DNA from: Phylloscopus collybita
Lineage: Eukaryota; Chordata; Aves; Passeriformes; Phylloscopidae
Assembly: GCA_027886175.1 (NCBI GenBank)
Contig: JAJNNQ010000137.1
Span: forward strand, 7,692,001-7,756,000
Direction: 5' to 3'
DNA: 64,000 bases
Numbering within the stretch: the first letter of the stretch is position 1; every line of letters starts with the position of its first letter. A program made the translations under genes and the position numbers. The notes beneath the pieces are model-generated. The model did not search any database, was not told the origin of the DNA, and saw only the letters and a list, made by a program, of their open reading frames with translations. Positions 8,931-19,564 of this stretch are shown piece by piece.

Positions 8931-9490
8931 GAGGAGTTCCCTGCACAGAGCGGTGCTGGGGGGGCTCACACCCTAGGGCAGCCACGTCAACACTGCGGAA
9001 TGGTTGCTTCCCTCACTGGCAATCCTCAGGCTGCTTTCCTCCTCCTGAGGACGGAAGATGCTGCAGCGCGTGGAGTCCTTATGGAGACACATCTGTGAGT
9101 TGCCTTGCCCTTCACCTTCTGCTTACAAGGAAGCTGTTGCCTGCGTCAGTGGGACAGGAATTGGCTCCACCTGCACATCCTCACAGAAGGCAGTGAAACA
9201 CCTCGCAGACGGAAACCTAGGCTGTTAAGGATGTAGTGTAGTTAGTTAGTGAGTCAGCTGTAGCTTTAGTTGTTTTGCAAGGATGTAGTTTGTAGTATAT
9301 GGACTTTAGTACAGAAAAATAGGTAGTCGGAGTTTTCATAATGAGAGTTGTTTATTAGCATTCCTTTTAGAGGCCCTTTAGTGCTGTCAGTGTCTAACTG
9401 TTTTCCCTTAGTTTAGGGAATGTAACTACCCTACTGTAGTTGTAATAGCTGGATAATGGTCGGACATCTATGTTAGAAAAACGTATAAGA

Positions 9491-9781
9491 AGAGAGAATG
9501 TTTGTAATATTACAAATAATATTGGTATTTTATTGGAAATATTATATACAAATCCTATTTGTAATAAATTCCAAATAGTATTTGTAGACAGTAATTCAAA
9601 TGACAGAGAAATGTCTACTTGTAATAGTACAAGTAATGATATTGTAATATTCCAAATTATTCATTTGTCATCATATGACAAATATTATGATCTGTAATAT
9701 TTTTACAAAGAATGTTATTTGGCTATTATATGTACAAATATACAAGTAATATTATTACAAATATTAGTCAGTAATAATTGG
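9491..9781 (+). repeat. Palindrome-rich AT segment, unit 2
   Basis: Same cluster as in unit 1, with the perfect 16-bp palindrome at 9501-9516 and the 9-bp CAT-loop hairpin retained. The 11-bp hairpin carries one mismatch (ATTCC instead of ATTAC). Confidence 0.8.
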
Positions 9782-9801
9782 ATATCTATGTTTGAAAAAT
9801 T

Positions 9802-9908
9802 AATAAAAAGAGACAAGTTTCTCAAATTGCCTGAAATGTGTCATTCTTTGTAGTTAAGCCCCTGTATCTTGGAGACTGCCCTTCCTACATACCCCTTCCT
9901 GAAATAAA
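9802..9908 (+). terminator. Candidate poly(A) signals of copy 2
   Basis: AATAAA at 9802-9807 and 9903-9908, with the GT-rich downstream element conserved. The AAAC-rich spacer that follows (to about 10,290) is shorter than in unit 1. Confidence 0.5.
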
Positions 9909-10411
9909 GACATTCTGCAAATAGAGGTGTTGGATATATTGACTGTGCTGTCTCTTGAGCATTCCCATAGAAATGCTTGAAGCTTGAAGTGACAACGCTC
10001 TGAGGTGCCTCAAAGTTTGCAGCGGAGTACTCTTGAAGTTTTTAGGAATCTTTGGAGAAGTTTTCTTGACACTGTCACTTTTATAGGCTCCTGAGGAACC
10101 ATTCAGTCATAAACATTGAACAGAGAAGCCCCCAACTGCAAAACGTGGTTTAATGCACAGGTCTTTTTTTGGCTTCTCATAACCAAGGTTTTGACAGAAA
10201 ACTGTTGTTATAGATAAAAACAAACAAACAAACAAGCCAAAAACCACACAAAACAAACAAAAAACCCACCAAAACCAAGAAAAAACCCACGAGGCTGAAA
10301 CTTTTTAATAGTTGTGTTCGTATACTAGCTGTGCGTTTCCATTTCTGCTTGTAACTGTGTTTATTTTCCAACTAGTTCTGAGTTGGTACAAGTACTTACT
10401 ATTGCAACGTT

Positions 10412-10967
10412 GCTGGAGTAGTTGTTGGATACTGTTGCAGTGTTTGGTTTCAAATCTTTGTAGGAGTTTTGCGCGGCTGCCTCCCCGAATGCAGTTAAGG
10501 GGACAACACCAAAGACAAGGGGGACCTTCTACCCTTTCTTCCTCAGACAACTCAAAACCCAAGACCACCGTCCAGTGCTTTCCTTGGAGATCACGGCCAC
10601 CCAATGGAAACACGGCGGGAAGAAATGATTGGTGTGGAAAGCAGCCTGCTAAGAGCCAAGGAGAGCCCCAAGAACGCCCCAATCATAGAAAGGATCCAAA
10701 AGGGACCAATCCCTGAGGGGACCGAGACTTTAAAAGGGACTGACCCCCCTCAGTGGGAGCTTCGCCCTCAGGAACTGGGCTGTCCCCAGGGGTGCCCCGT
10801 GCGCGCGTTTCTAGTTTCTCTGACTTGCCGTCAGGGGCTGGGACGAGCCCAGCCTCCTGCTCCTGTAGCCGATTTTACAACAAAAAACCATTGGCCTTTC
10901 CTTTTTAACATCTTTGGATTTACGGCCTCGTCATTAAACTGGCAACATTGTAACACTGTGACAACAA
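10412..10967 (+). repeat. LTR-like module, unit 2
   Basis: Counterpart of 4030-4585, with TTTAAAAG at 10729-10736 and ATTAAA near 10,933 preserved. Confidence 0.35.
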
Positions 10968-11256
10968 AAAGTCCTGTTTCCTCTATTCCTGATTATCTGT
11001 TCCCCTTTGGAGAGGCCTTGCTGTGCTATGAATACTACCTCTTCCACCAGGCCTAATAGGCCTAGCAGCAATGAGAGCCACTTGAGAGCATGCACAGCTC
11101 TGTTCATGGTGAGATGCCGCTCGACAAAATAGAATTCACTTCTTGCAATACATAGTAGAAGTATTTTTTCTTTTTGCCTTTGTATCAATACATCTGGTCT
11201 CAACTGGTCACTTTTAAACTCGGAACACCTTAGGAACACCTGGCTCGGGGCAATCC

Positions 11257-11945
11257 TTGATATCAACACAGAGTGGATGATGAACAGGTTGAGGGCAGCC
11301 CTGCAGACAAGGACTTGGGGATACTGGTGAATGAAAAAATGGATATGAGGTAGCAACGTGTGTGCTCACAGCCTGCCAAGCCAGCTGTATCCAGGGCTGT
11401 AGCACGCAAGAAATGTCTTCAGCAGCTAGAGGGAGGGGATTCTGCCTCTTCAGTCTGCTCTGGTGAGACCCCAGCTGCAGTCCTACATCCAGTTCTGGGG
11501 CACCCAGTTCAAGAAAGACATGGACGTTGAAATGAGTCATGGGAAGAGCCCTGACAATGGTCAGGGGGCTGTGACACCTTCCACCTGAGGACAGGCTGAG
11601 AGGTTTGGGGTTGTTCCACCAGGAGAACAGAAGGCTCTGAGGAGACCTTACTGGCGCTTTCCAATAGATAAAGGGGGCTTGTAAAAAAGATGAGCAAGGG
11701 CTTTTTACCAAAGCCTTTAGTGACAGGACAAGGGGCAGTAGCTTGAAACGGGAAGAGAGTAGATAGAAACTGGACAGAAGAAAGACAAGTTCTGTTATGA
11801 GAGCGGTGAGAAACTGGCCCAGGTTGCACAGAGAAGCTGTGGATGGCCCATCTTTGGACGTGTTCAAGGCTGTGTTTAGGTGGGGCTTTGACCAAGCTGA
11901 TCAAGTGCAAGATGTTCCTCCTCATACTGAGGGACTTGAACTGGA
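11257..11945 (+). mobile_element. CR1 LINE fragment, unit 2
   Basis: Same sense-strand CR1 fragment as in unit 1, ending at the identical GAACTGGA breakpoint. Confidence 0.85.
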
Positions 11946-12532
11946 AATTGCTCTCCTTCTGCGCACTAATGGGAGGGCGTGACATGCCTGACAACACTGC
12001 TGTCTGTCTAGCAGTGGACATCTGTGGTCACTATGCAGGTTTTTGAGTCACATCCTGTTTCCCCTTCCTCCCTCCCCATTTCAGAAGTTCCACTTATAGA
12101 TGAGGTCCCCAAAGAAAGGCTGAGGAGGATAATCTATCCTTTACTCACAGTCCTTTGGAGGGAAAAAAAACAGAGAGACAGCTGAAATAGACAGAAGTTC
12201 CTTTATCAGTCTGAGAGATTGGCTAACTCTGTTGAAGGGAGACACTTTGGAAGATGGTGGGAGTGGCAGAGGTAGATCTTTGCCCAAATTTGAAAAAACA
12301 GACCTTGTACTTTCTGAACGAAATCCTGGCTATGCCAGAATTTTGCACAGCATTGAACCATAGAGTTTGAGAGCTAAGAGGAGAATGAAGACATTTGTAA
12401 TTTCATAACTACCTTATTGGCCCTTTTTAGGATGGTATTAGATCTTCCTGTGCATCATCCAAGCAACTGGGACTTGTTTCAGAACTATTTCTCACTAAAT
12501 GTGGAACAAAACATTAGCCTACATCCTGCCTC
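11946..12532 (+). other. Unit 3 leader
   Basis: Counterpart of 5564-6149. The A run near 12,163 is eight bases long, so the 112-aa frame of unit 2 is shifted here. No gene is supported. Confidence 0.4.
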
Positions 12533-12918
12533 AAAAGTAATAAGTAGCTATAATATAAAAATGTCCTCTGTCCAGTATTAAATAAAAGCCTACAGCTGTG
12601 TGCTGAGAACACCCATGGGTCATGTCACCAAAATTTTTATTTGACAGGGGTTGTGCGGGATGGCACTTGCGCCTGCTTTGGAAAGGGGAGCTCTGGGCTT
12701 GCCAGGTTCCCAAGTGACGCGTCTGCGCTTGGTGTCTGTTGGGGCTTTGGGCATCCAGGGCCATGATGAGTTCCCCGAGCAGGGCTGGGGACGGCGGGTG
12801 GGGCCGGCCTGTGATGCGCTCTGGGCTCTGTGACAGCACGGGGCCCGCGTCACAATGGGGGCAGCAGCTATCAAAGGCCCCGGCGGTTGCCGCTGCCCCA
12901 GTAGAGCTTGGACAAGCG
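12533..12918 (+). promoter_or_regulatory. Unit 3 promoter and non-coding first exon
   Basis: Same layout as unit 2: TATA-like TATTAAATAAAAG near 12,575, CpG-rich sequence from about 12,650, ACAATGG and ATCAAAG motifs, and donor AAGCG|GTGAGT at 12918/12919. Confidence 0.5.
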
Positions 12919-13206
12919 GTGAGTGCACACGCAGTGGGGACACAGGGCTGGGGGAGGGCTGGGGCAGAAGTGCCGGCACCCAGCCGGGCCGTGTCATCCG
13001 GCCCTGAACCCGGGGCACAGGCCCTGGCGGGAGCGCCGTGCTCAGGCCCCGGTGCCTGCAGGGGCAGCGGTGCAGGCCTTGCCGCCGGCCAGCTGCCGGG
13101 GGCGGGGGGAGCCCTCTCCTTCCGCTGCCGCATCCCGGCGGCTCCTGCCCCCACTGTCTGGCTCCATTGCGGCCCCACTGAACCCCTTCTGTGTGTCCTC
13201 CTGCAG
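12919..13206 (+). other. Unit 3 predicted 5' UTR intron (1 bp shorter)
   Basis: A 288-bp intron. A 1-bp loss near 13,125 puts a different upstream frame in phase with the main coding sequence and creates an 848-codon open frame from 12,739. The donor, acceptor and G-quadruplex motif (12,945-12,964) are unchanged. Confidence 0.55.
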
Positions 13207-13209
13207 ACC

Positions 13210-15285
13210 ATGGCGTTCTTGGCCTTGCTCTTCGTGCTCGTGCACAGCCTGCTCCAGTACCCGCAGCCAGCTGGCGATGGGCTGGATGAGGCCGTGCACC
13301 GGCGAATGCGGGAGCGTCAGGAGCTGCTGGAACGAGAGATGGCTCGGCTGCTGCAGGAGCTGGAGCAGCAGGACAAGGGCTGGGGAAGCCCGCTCTTTGA
13401 TGCTCTGCAGCAGTGGCCATTGTGGGTTCTTGCTGGACTCCTGCTCCTCTTAGGCCTGTGGTTTAGCTGCAGGAGAAGGAGCTGTGAAGCCAGCAGCAGC
13501 AGCAAGGACCAGAGCTCCTGCAAGACCTTAGGAGAAGAGAGAAGAAAAGATCAGGAAGAGGATATTTTTGACTCAGAAGAGGGCAGAGAAGACGTTGATG
13601 TGACCATGGAGGCAGTTGACAGCAGCAGTGGAAAGGACAGAGAAGGCGGCCCTGTGGCTGAAGGAGATGAAGGAGACGGCGATGAAAGCAGAGAAGAAGA
13701 AAACAAGGATGTGCAGGTGGAGCAAGACAAAGACACGGCAAAAGAAGGAGAAGGAGATGGAAAGGAAGGAAAAACCACTGGAGCGAATATGAAGGCAGGC
13801 AACAGTGATGATGTAAACGAAGGTGAAGGCAATGTAGAAGGAAAGGAAGAACACACAGATGTGAAGGTGCCGGAAAGCAGTGACGCCAGTGACCAGAGAA
13901 GCAGCCATGGTGGGAACGAAGTAGACCACGGTAGTTTTGCTTCCACTGAGCAAGAAAAGAAGGAAACGATAAAAGAGGATGACAGTGAGAGAAGCAAGGA
14001 TGAGGAACAGGGCAGGGTAAATGTGGAAGGAAACAAGGATGAGGAGAGGAAAGAAGACCAACAAGGTAACGTGGCTGCCAGTGATAAAGAAGGCAATGAG
14101 GGTGGCAAGAAAGAAAGAGGCGGTGGTGGACTTGGAGAGAAAGACACGCGAGGTGTTGGGAGAAGGCAGAGCATCCTTGTTGTGGATGGCGTTCAGTGGC
14201 CTGTGGAGGAGCTGGAGACAGGTTGCTCAGTGACAGCGGAGCTGATGGAGAGCTTGACGCGTGTCTTTGTGGACAGCGTCAGCAATAGCTTCTTGCCGGT
14301 TCCTGAAGAAGCCATCGGGGTGGGCAGTGCCTTTGAGGGTTGGAGTCCCCGTGAGTGGGATGGCGTGTACCGCGTGCTGGTGCCGCTGAATCCCCCACCA
14401 GGGCACGCCTTCCACCTGGAACCGAACGGTGCAGGGCAGACGGCAGCAAGGAGCTTCAGGGTCCGCGTGGAGCTGGTGTGCACGTGCAAGAGGGAGCAGC
14501 TGGGCCAGGAGCTGCTGTGCCTCCTGCACCACTCGCAGCAGGAGCTGCGGCGGAGGCGTAAGCGCAGCCTCCTCAAGACACTCTGCACCGGCTCCTACCT
14601 GGATGTGGAGAAAACCTCCCACTGGTTCTCCCAGTTGGTCAGGTCCTCGTGGCTGCATGTTCCTCAGTCACAGTCCTGGCGCTTGGAGATTCAGCCCGGC
14701 AGCCGGTCCTGCCAATGCCGGCTGAGCAAAGGCAAGAAGAGCCTGACGCTGGAGATGCTCCTTGGCGTGCGCCAAGGAGACTCCGACGTCTTTGTGGTCA
14801 GCCAGGCTGCCGAGGCCGACGTTGTGGCAAGCACAGAGTGGCCTGAGACCTTTGCTGTAGCCGAGGCAAAGTTCTTCCAGTACATCGCCAGGCAGGTGCC
14901 CTGTGAGAACTTGCACCTGAAATGCCTGCAGGTCTTCACCTGCGTCCTGAGGGGCACGGGTTTTTCCAGCTCCGTCTGGAAGACCGTGGTCATGCACGTG
15001 CTGACCACCGTGCCGCTGTCCAAGTGGCGCAGGAGGGACTTTGCGCGGCGGCTCTGGGACATCATGTCCTACCTGGGCCGCTGCCTGCAGTTGAAATGCC
15101 TGGACCACTTTGTGCTGGGCAACGAGCGGCTTCCTGCAGAGATCCGCGTGCCGCCGGCAGTGGAAGCGGTTGAGCCTCTCAACCTCTTTGAGCACCTGGC
15201 TCAAGATCCAGCTGCCCACAGAGAGGCGATGAGAGCGTATGGTCAGCTGCGCTTTCGCCTCTGGGTGCTGCTCTCCAACCGCTGA
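13210..15285 (+). CDS. ITPRIPL1-like: ITPRIPL1-like membrane protein, copy 3 (691 aa)
   Basis: Same architecture as copies 1 and 2: signal peptide, coiled coil, membrane segment, acidic linker and Mab-21/ITPRIP domain. Nine residues are missing from the linker (27-bp deletion, residues about 232-240 of copy 1). Around that deletion, roughly 13,807-14,070, I count about 20 substitutions against copy 2, mostly amino-acid changing; most of the rest of the gene is almost identical. Notable changes outside this patch are H459R at the start of the RKRSLLKTLC block and I599V in the Mab-21 domain. The start was chosen at the ACCATGG after the acceptor. The longer upstream frame reads through the predicted intron and is not preferred. 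Confidence 0.85.
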   Translation: MAFLALLFVLVHSLLQYPQPAGDGLDEAVHRRMRERQELLEREMARLLQELEQQDKGWGSPLFDALQQWPLWVLAGLLLLLGLWFSCRRRSCEASSSSKDQSSCKTLGEERRKDQEEDIFDSEEGREDVDVTMEAVDSSSGKDREGGPVAEGDEGDGDESREEENKDVQVEQDKDTAKEGEGDGKEGKTTGANMKAGNSDDVNEGEGNVEGKEEHTDVKVPESSDASDQRSSHGGNEVDHGSFASTEQEKKETIKEDDSERSKDEEQGRVNVEGNKDEERKEDQQGNVAASDKEGNEGGKKERGGGGLGEKDTRGVGRRQSILVVDGVQWPVEELETGCSVTAELMESLTRVFVDSVSNSFLPVPEEAIGVGSAFEGWSPREWDGVYRVLVPLNPPPGHAFHLEPNGAGQTAARSFRVRVELVCTCKREQLGQELLCLLHHSQQELRRRRKRSLLKTLCTGSYLDVEKTSHWFSQLVRSSWLHVPQSQSWRLEIQPGSRSCQCRLSKGKKSLTLEMLLGVRQGDSDVFVVSQAAEADVVASTEWPETFAVAEAKFFQYIARQVPCENLHLKCLQVFTCVLRGTGFSSSVWKTVVMHVLTTVPLSKWRRRDFARRLWDIMSYLGRCLQLKCLDHFVLGNERLPAEIRVPPAVEAVEPLNLFEHLAQDPAAHREAMRAYGQLRFRLWVLLSNR

Positions 15286-15845
15286 GAGGAGTTCCCTGCA
15301 CAGAGCGGTGCTGGGGGGGCTCACACCCTAGGGCAGCCACGTCAACACTGCGGAATGGTTGCTTCCCTCACTGGCAATCCTCAGGCTGCTTTCCTCCTCC
15401 TGAGGACGGAAGATGCTGCAGCGCGTGGAGTCCTTATGGAGACACATCTGTGAGTTGCCTTGCCCTTCACCTTCTGCTTACAAGGAAGCTGTTGCCTGCG
15501 TCAGTGGGACAGGAATTGGCTCCACCTGCACATCCTCACAGAAGGCAGTGAAACACCTCGCAGACGGAAACCTAGGCTGTTAAGGATGTAGTGTAGTTAG
15601 TTAGTGAGTCAGCTGTAGCTTTAGTTGTTTTGCAAGGATGTAGTTTGTAGTATATGGACTTTAGTACAGAAAAATAGGTAGTCGGAGTTTTCATAATGAG
15701 AGTTGTTTATTAGCATTCCTTTTAGAGGCCCTTTAGTGCTGTCAGTGTCTAACTGTTTTCCCTTAGTTTAGGGAATGTAACTACCCTACTGTAGTTGTAA
15801 TAGCTGGATAATGGTCGGACATCTATGTTAGAAAAACGTATAAGA

Positions 15846-16136
15846 AGAGAGAATGTTTGTAATATTACAAATAATATTGGTATTTTATTGGAAATATTAT
15901 ATACAAATCCTATTTGTAATAAATTCCAAATAGTATTTGTAGACAGTAATTCAAATGACAGAGAAATGTCTACTTGTAATAGTACAAGTAATGATATTGT
16001 AATATTCCAAATTATTCATTTGTCATCATATGACAAATATTATGATCTGTAATATTTTTACAAAGAATGTTATTTGGCTATTATATGTACAAATATACAA
16101 GTAATATTATTACAAATATTAGTCAGTAATAATTGG
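15846..16136 (+). repeat. Palindrome-rich AT segment, unit 3
   Basis: Same cluster. The perfect 16-bp palindrome begins at 15,856, and the 9-bp CAT-loop hairpin is intact. Confidence 0.8.
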
Positions 16137-16156
16137 ATATCTATGTTTGAAAAATT

Positions 16157-16263
16157 AATAAAAAGAGACAAGTTTCTCAAATTGCCTGAAATGTGTCATT
16201 CTTTGTAGTTAAGCCCCTGTATCTTGGAGACTGCCCTTCCTACATACCCCTTCCTGAAATAAA
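16157..16263 (+). terminator. Candidate poly(A) signals of copy 3
   Basis: AATAAA at 16157-16162 and 16258-16263, followed by the same GT-rich element. Confidence 0.5.
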
Positions 16264-16766
16264 GACATTCTGCAAATAGAGGTGTTGGATATATTGACTG
16301 TGCTGTCTCTTGAGCATTCCCATAGAAATGCTTGAAGCTTGAAGTGACAACGCTCTGAGGTGCCTCAAAGTTTGCAGCGGAGTACTCTTGAAGTTTTTAG
16401 GAATCTTTGGAGAAGTTTTCTTGACACTGTCACTTTTATAGGCTCCTGAGGAACCATTCAGTCATAAACATTGAACAGAGAAGCCCCCAACTGCAAAACG
16501 TGGTTTAATGCACAGGTCTTTTTTTGGCTTCTCATAACCAAGGTTTTGACAGAAAACTGTTGTTATAGATAAAAACAAACAAACAAACAAGCCAAAAACC
16601 ACACAAAACAAACAAAAAACCCACCAAAACCAAGAAAAAACCCACGAGGCTGAAACTTTTTAATAGTTGTGTTCGTATACTAGCTGTGCGTTTCCATTTC
16701 TGCTTGTAACTGTGTTTATTTTCCAACTAGTTCTGAGTTGGTAGAAGTACTTACTATTGCAACGTT

Positions 16767-17322
16767 ACTGGAGTAGTTGTTGGATACTGTTGCAGTGTTT
16801 GGTTTCAAATCTTTGTAGGAGTTTTGCGCGGCTGCCTCCCCGAATGCAGTTAAGGGGACAACACCAAAGACAAGGGGGACCTTCTACCCTTTCTTCCTCA
16901 GACAACTCAAAACCCAAGACCACCGTCCAGTGCTTTCCTTGGAGATCACGGCCACCCAATGGAAACACGGCGGGAAGAAATGATTGGTGTGGAAAGCAGC
17001 CTGCTAAGAGCCAAGGAGAGCCCCAAGAACGCCCCAATCATAGAAAGGATCCAAAAGGGACCAATCCCTGAGGGGACCGAGACTTTAAAAGGGACTGACC
17101 CCCCTCAGTGGGAGCTTCGCCCTCAGGAACTGGGCTGTCCCCAGGGGTGCCCCGTGCGCGCGTTTCTAGTTTCTCTGACTTGCCGTCAGGGGCTGGGACG
17201 AGCCCAGCCTCCTGCTCCTGTAGCCGATTTTACAACAAAAAACCATTGGCCTTTCCTTTTTAACATCTTTGGATTTACGGCCTCGTCATTAAACTGGCAA
17301 CATTGTAACACTGTGACAACAA
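16767..17322 (+). repeat. LTR-like module, unit 3
   Basis: Counterpart of 4030-4585 with TTTAAAAG at 17084-17091 and the downstream ATTAAA. Confidence 0.35.
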
Positions 17323-17611
17323 AAAGTCCTGTTTCCTCTATTCCTGATTATCTGTTCCCCTTTGGAGAGGCCTTGCTGTGCTATGAATACTACCTCTTCC
17401 ACCAGGCCTAATAGGCCTAGCAGCAATGAGAGCCACTTGAGAGCATGCACAGCTCTGTTCATGGTGAGATGCCGCTCGACAAAATAGAATTCACTTCTTG
17501 CAATACATAGTAGAAGTATTTTTTCTTTTTGCCTTTGTATCAATACATCTGGTCTCAACTGGTCACTTTTAAACTCGGAACACCTTAGGAACACCTGGCT
17601 CGGGGCAATCC

Positions 17612-18300
17612 TTGATATCAACACAGAGTGGATGATGAACAGGTTGAGGGCAGCCCTGCAGACAAGGACTTGGGGATACTGGTGAATGAAAAAATGGATA
17701 TGAGGTAGCAACGTGTGTGCTCACAGCCTGCCAAGCCAGCTGTATCCAGGGCTGTAGCACGCAAGAAATGTCTTCAGCAGCTAGAGGGAGGGGATTCTGC
17801 CTCTTCAGTCTGCTCTGGTGAGACCCCAGCTGCAGTCCTACATCCAGTTCTGGGGCACCCAGTTCAAGAAAGACATGGACGTTGAAATGAGTCATGGGAA
17901 GAGCCCTGACAATGGTCAGGGGGCTGTGACACCTTCCACCTGAGGACAGGCTGAGAGGTTTGGGGTTGTTCCACCAGGAGAACAGAAGGCTCTGAGGAGA
18001 CCTTACTGGCGCTTTCCAATAGATAAAGGGGGCTTGTAAAAAAGATGAGCAAGGGCTTTTTACCAAAGCCTTTAGTGACAGGACAAGGGGCAGTAGCTTG
18101 AAACGGGAAGAGAGTAGATAGAAACTGGACAGAAGAAAGACACGTTCTGTTATGAGAGCGGTGAGAAACTGGCCCAGGTTGCACAGAGAAGCTGTGGATG
18201 GCCCATCTTTGGACGTGTTCAAGGCTGTGTTTAGGTGGGGCTTTGACCAAGCTGATCAAGTGCAAGATGTTCCTCCTCATACTGAGGGACTTGAACTGGA
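17612..18300 (+). mobile_element. CR1 LINE fragment, unit 3
   Basis: Same CR1 fragment and the same GAACTGGA breakpoint, at 18293-18300. Confidence 0.85.
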
Positions 18301-18887
18301 AATTGCTCTCCTTCTGCGCACTAATGGGAGGGCGTGACATGCCTGACAACACTGCTGTCTGTCTAGCAGTGGACATCTGTGGTCACTATGCAGGTTTTTG
18401 AGTCACATCCTGTTTCCCCTTCCTCCCTCCCCATTTCAGAAGTTCCACTTATAGATGAGGTCCCCAAAGAAAGGCTGAGGAGGATAATCTATCCTTTACT
18501 CACAGTCCTTTGGAGGGAAAAAAAACAGAGAGACAGCTGAAATAGACAGAAGTTCCTTTATCAGTCTGAGAGATTGGCTAACTCTGTTGAAGGGAGACAC
18601 TTTGGAAGATGGTGGGAGTGGCAGAGGTAGATCTTTGCCCAAATTTGAAAAAACAGACCTTGTACTTTCTGAACGAAATCCTGGCTATGCCAGAATTTTG
18701 CACAGCATTGAACCATAGAGTTTGAGAGCTAAGAGGAGAATGAAGACATTTGTAATTTCATAACTACCTTATTGGCCCTTTTTAGGATGGTATTAGATCT
18801 TCCTGTGCATCATCCAAGCAACTGGGACTTGTTTCAGAACTATTTCTCACTAAATGTGTAACAAAACATTAGCCTACATCCTGCCTC
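18301..18887 (+). other. Unit 4 leader
   Basis: Counterpart of 5564-6149, with the A8 run that breaks the unit 2 frame. No gene is supported. Confidence 0.4.
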
Positions 18888-19273
18888 AAAAGTAATAAGT
18901 AGCTATAATATAAAAATGTCCTCTGTCCAGTATTAAATAAAAGCCTACAGCTGTGTGCTGAGAACACCCATGGGTCATGTCACCAAAATTTTTATTTGAC
19001 AGGGGTTGTGCGGGATGGCACTTGCGCCTGCTTTGGAAAGGGGAGCTCTGGGGTTGCCAGGTTCCCAAGTGACGCGTCTGCGCTTGGGGTCTGTTGGGGC
19101 TTTGGGCATCCAGGGCCATGATGAGTTCCCCGAGCAGGGCTGGGGACGGCGGGTGGGGCCGGCCTGTGATGCGCTCTGGGCTCTGTGACAGCACGGGGCC
19201 CGCGTCACAATGGGGGCAGCAGCTATCAAAGGCCCCGGCGGTTGCCGCTGCCCCAGTAGAGCTTGGACAAGCG
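18888..19273 (+). promoter_or_regulatory. Unit 4 promoter and non-coding first exon
   Basis: Same TATA-like and CpG-rich layout and the same donor (19273/19274) as units 2 and 3, with a few substitutions such as GGGGTCTG for GGTGTCTG near 19,086. Confidence 0.5.
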
Positions 19274-19561
19274 GTGAGTGCACACGCAGTGGGGACACAG
19301 GGCTGGGGGAGGGCTGGGGCAGAAGTGCCGGCACCCAGCCGGGCCGTGTCATCTGGCCCTGCACCCAGGGCCCAGGCCCTGGCGGGAGCGCCGTGCTCAG
19401 GCCCCGGTGCCGGCGGGGGCAGCGGTGCAGGCCTTGCCGCCGGCCAGCTGCCGGGGGTGGGGGGAGCCCTCTCCTTCCGCTGCCGCATCCCGGCGGCTCC
19501 TGCCCCCACTGTCTGGCTCCATTGCGGCCCCACTGAACCCCTTCTGTGTGTCCTCCTGCAG
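19274..19561 (+). other. Unit 4 predicted 5' UTR intron
   Basis: A 288-bp intron sharing the 1-bp loss of unit 3, which likewise opens an 848-codon frame from 19,094. The G-quadruplex motif is at 19,300-19,319. Confidence 0.55.
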
Positions 19562-19564
19562 ACC

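Larger units (their letters stand above)
5564..11945 (+). repeat. Tandem unit 2 (complete, 6382 bp)
   Basis: Complete unit running from the post-CR1 junction at 5564 to the next identical junction at 11945. It is offset from unit 1 by 6383 bp through the gene, with only scattered substitutions. Its 3' half resembles unit 3 more than unit 1, for example in shared substitutions near 9950-10000. Confidence 0.95.
11946..18300 (+). repeat. Tandem unit 3 (complete, 6355 bp)
   Basis: Complete unit. It is 28 bp shorter than unit 2 across the gene: 1 bp is lost in the 5' UTR intron and 27 bp (9 codons) in the acidic linker. Both deletions are shared with unit 4, so the unit 3/4 gene type descends from one event or was spread by conversion. 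Confidence 0.95.
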
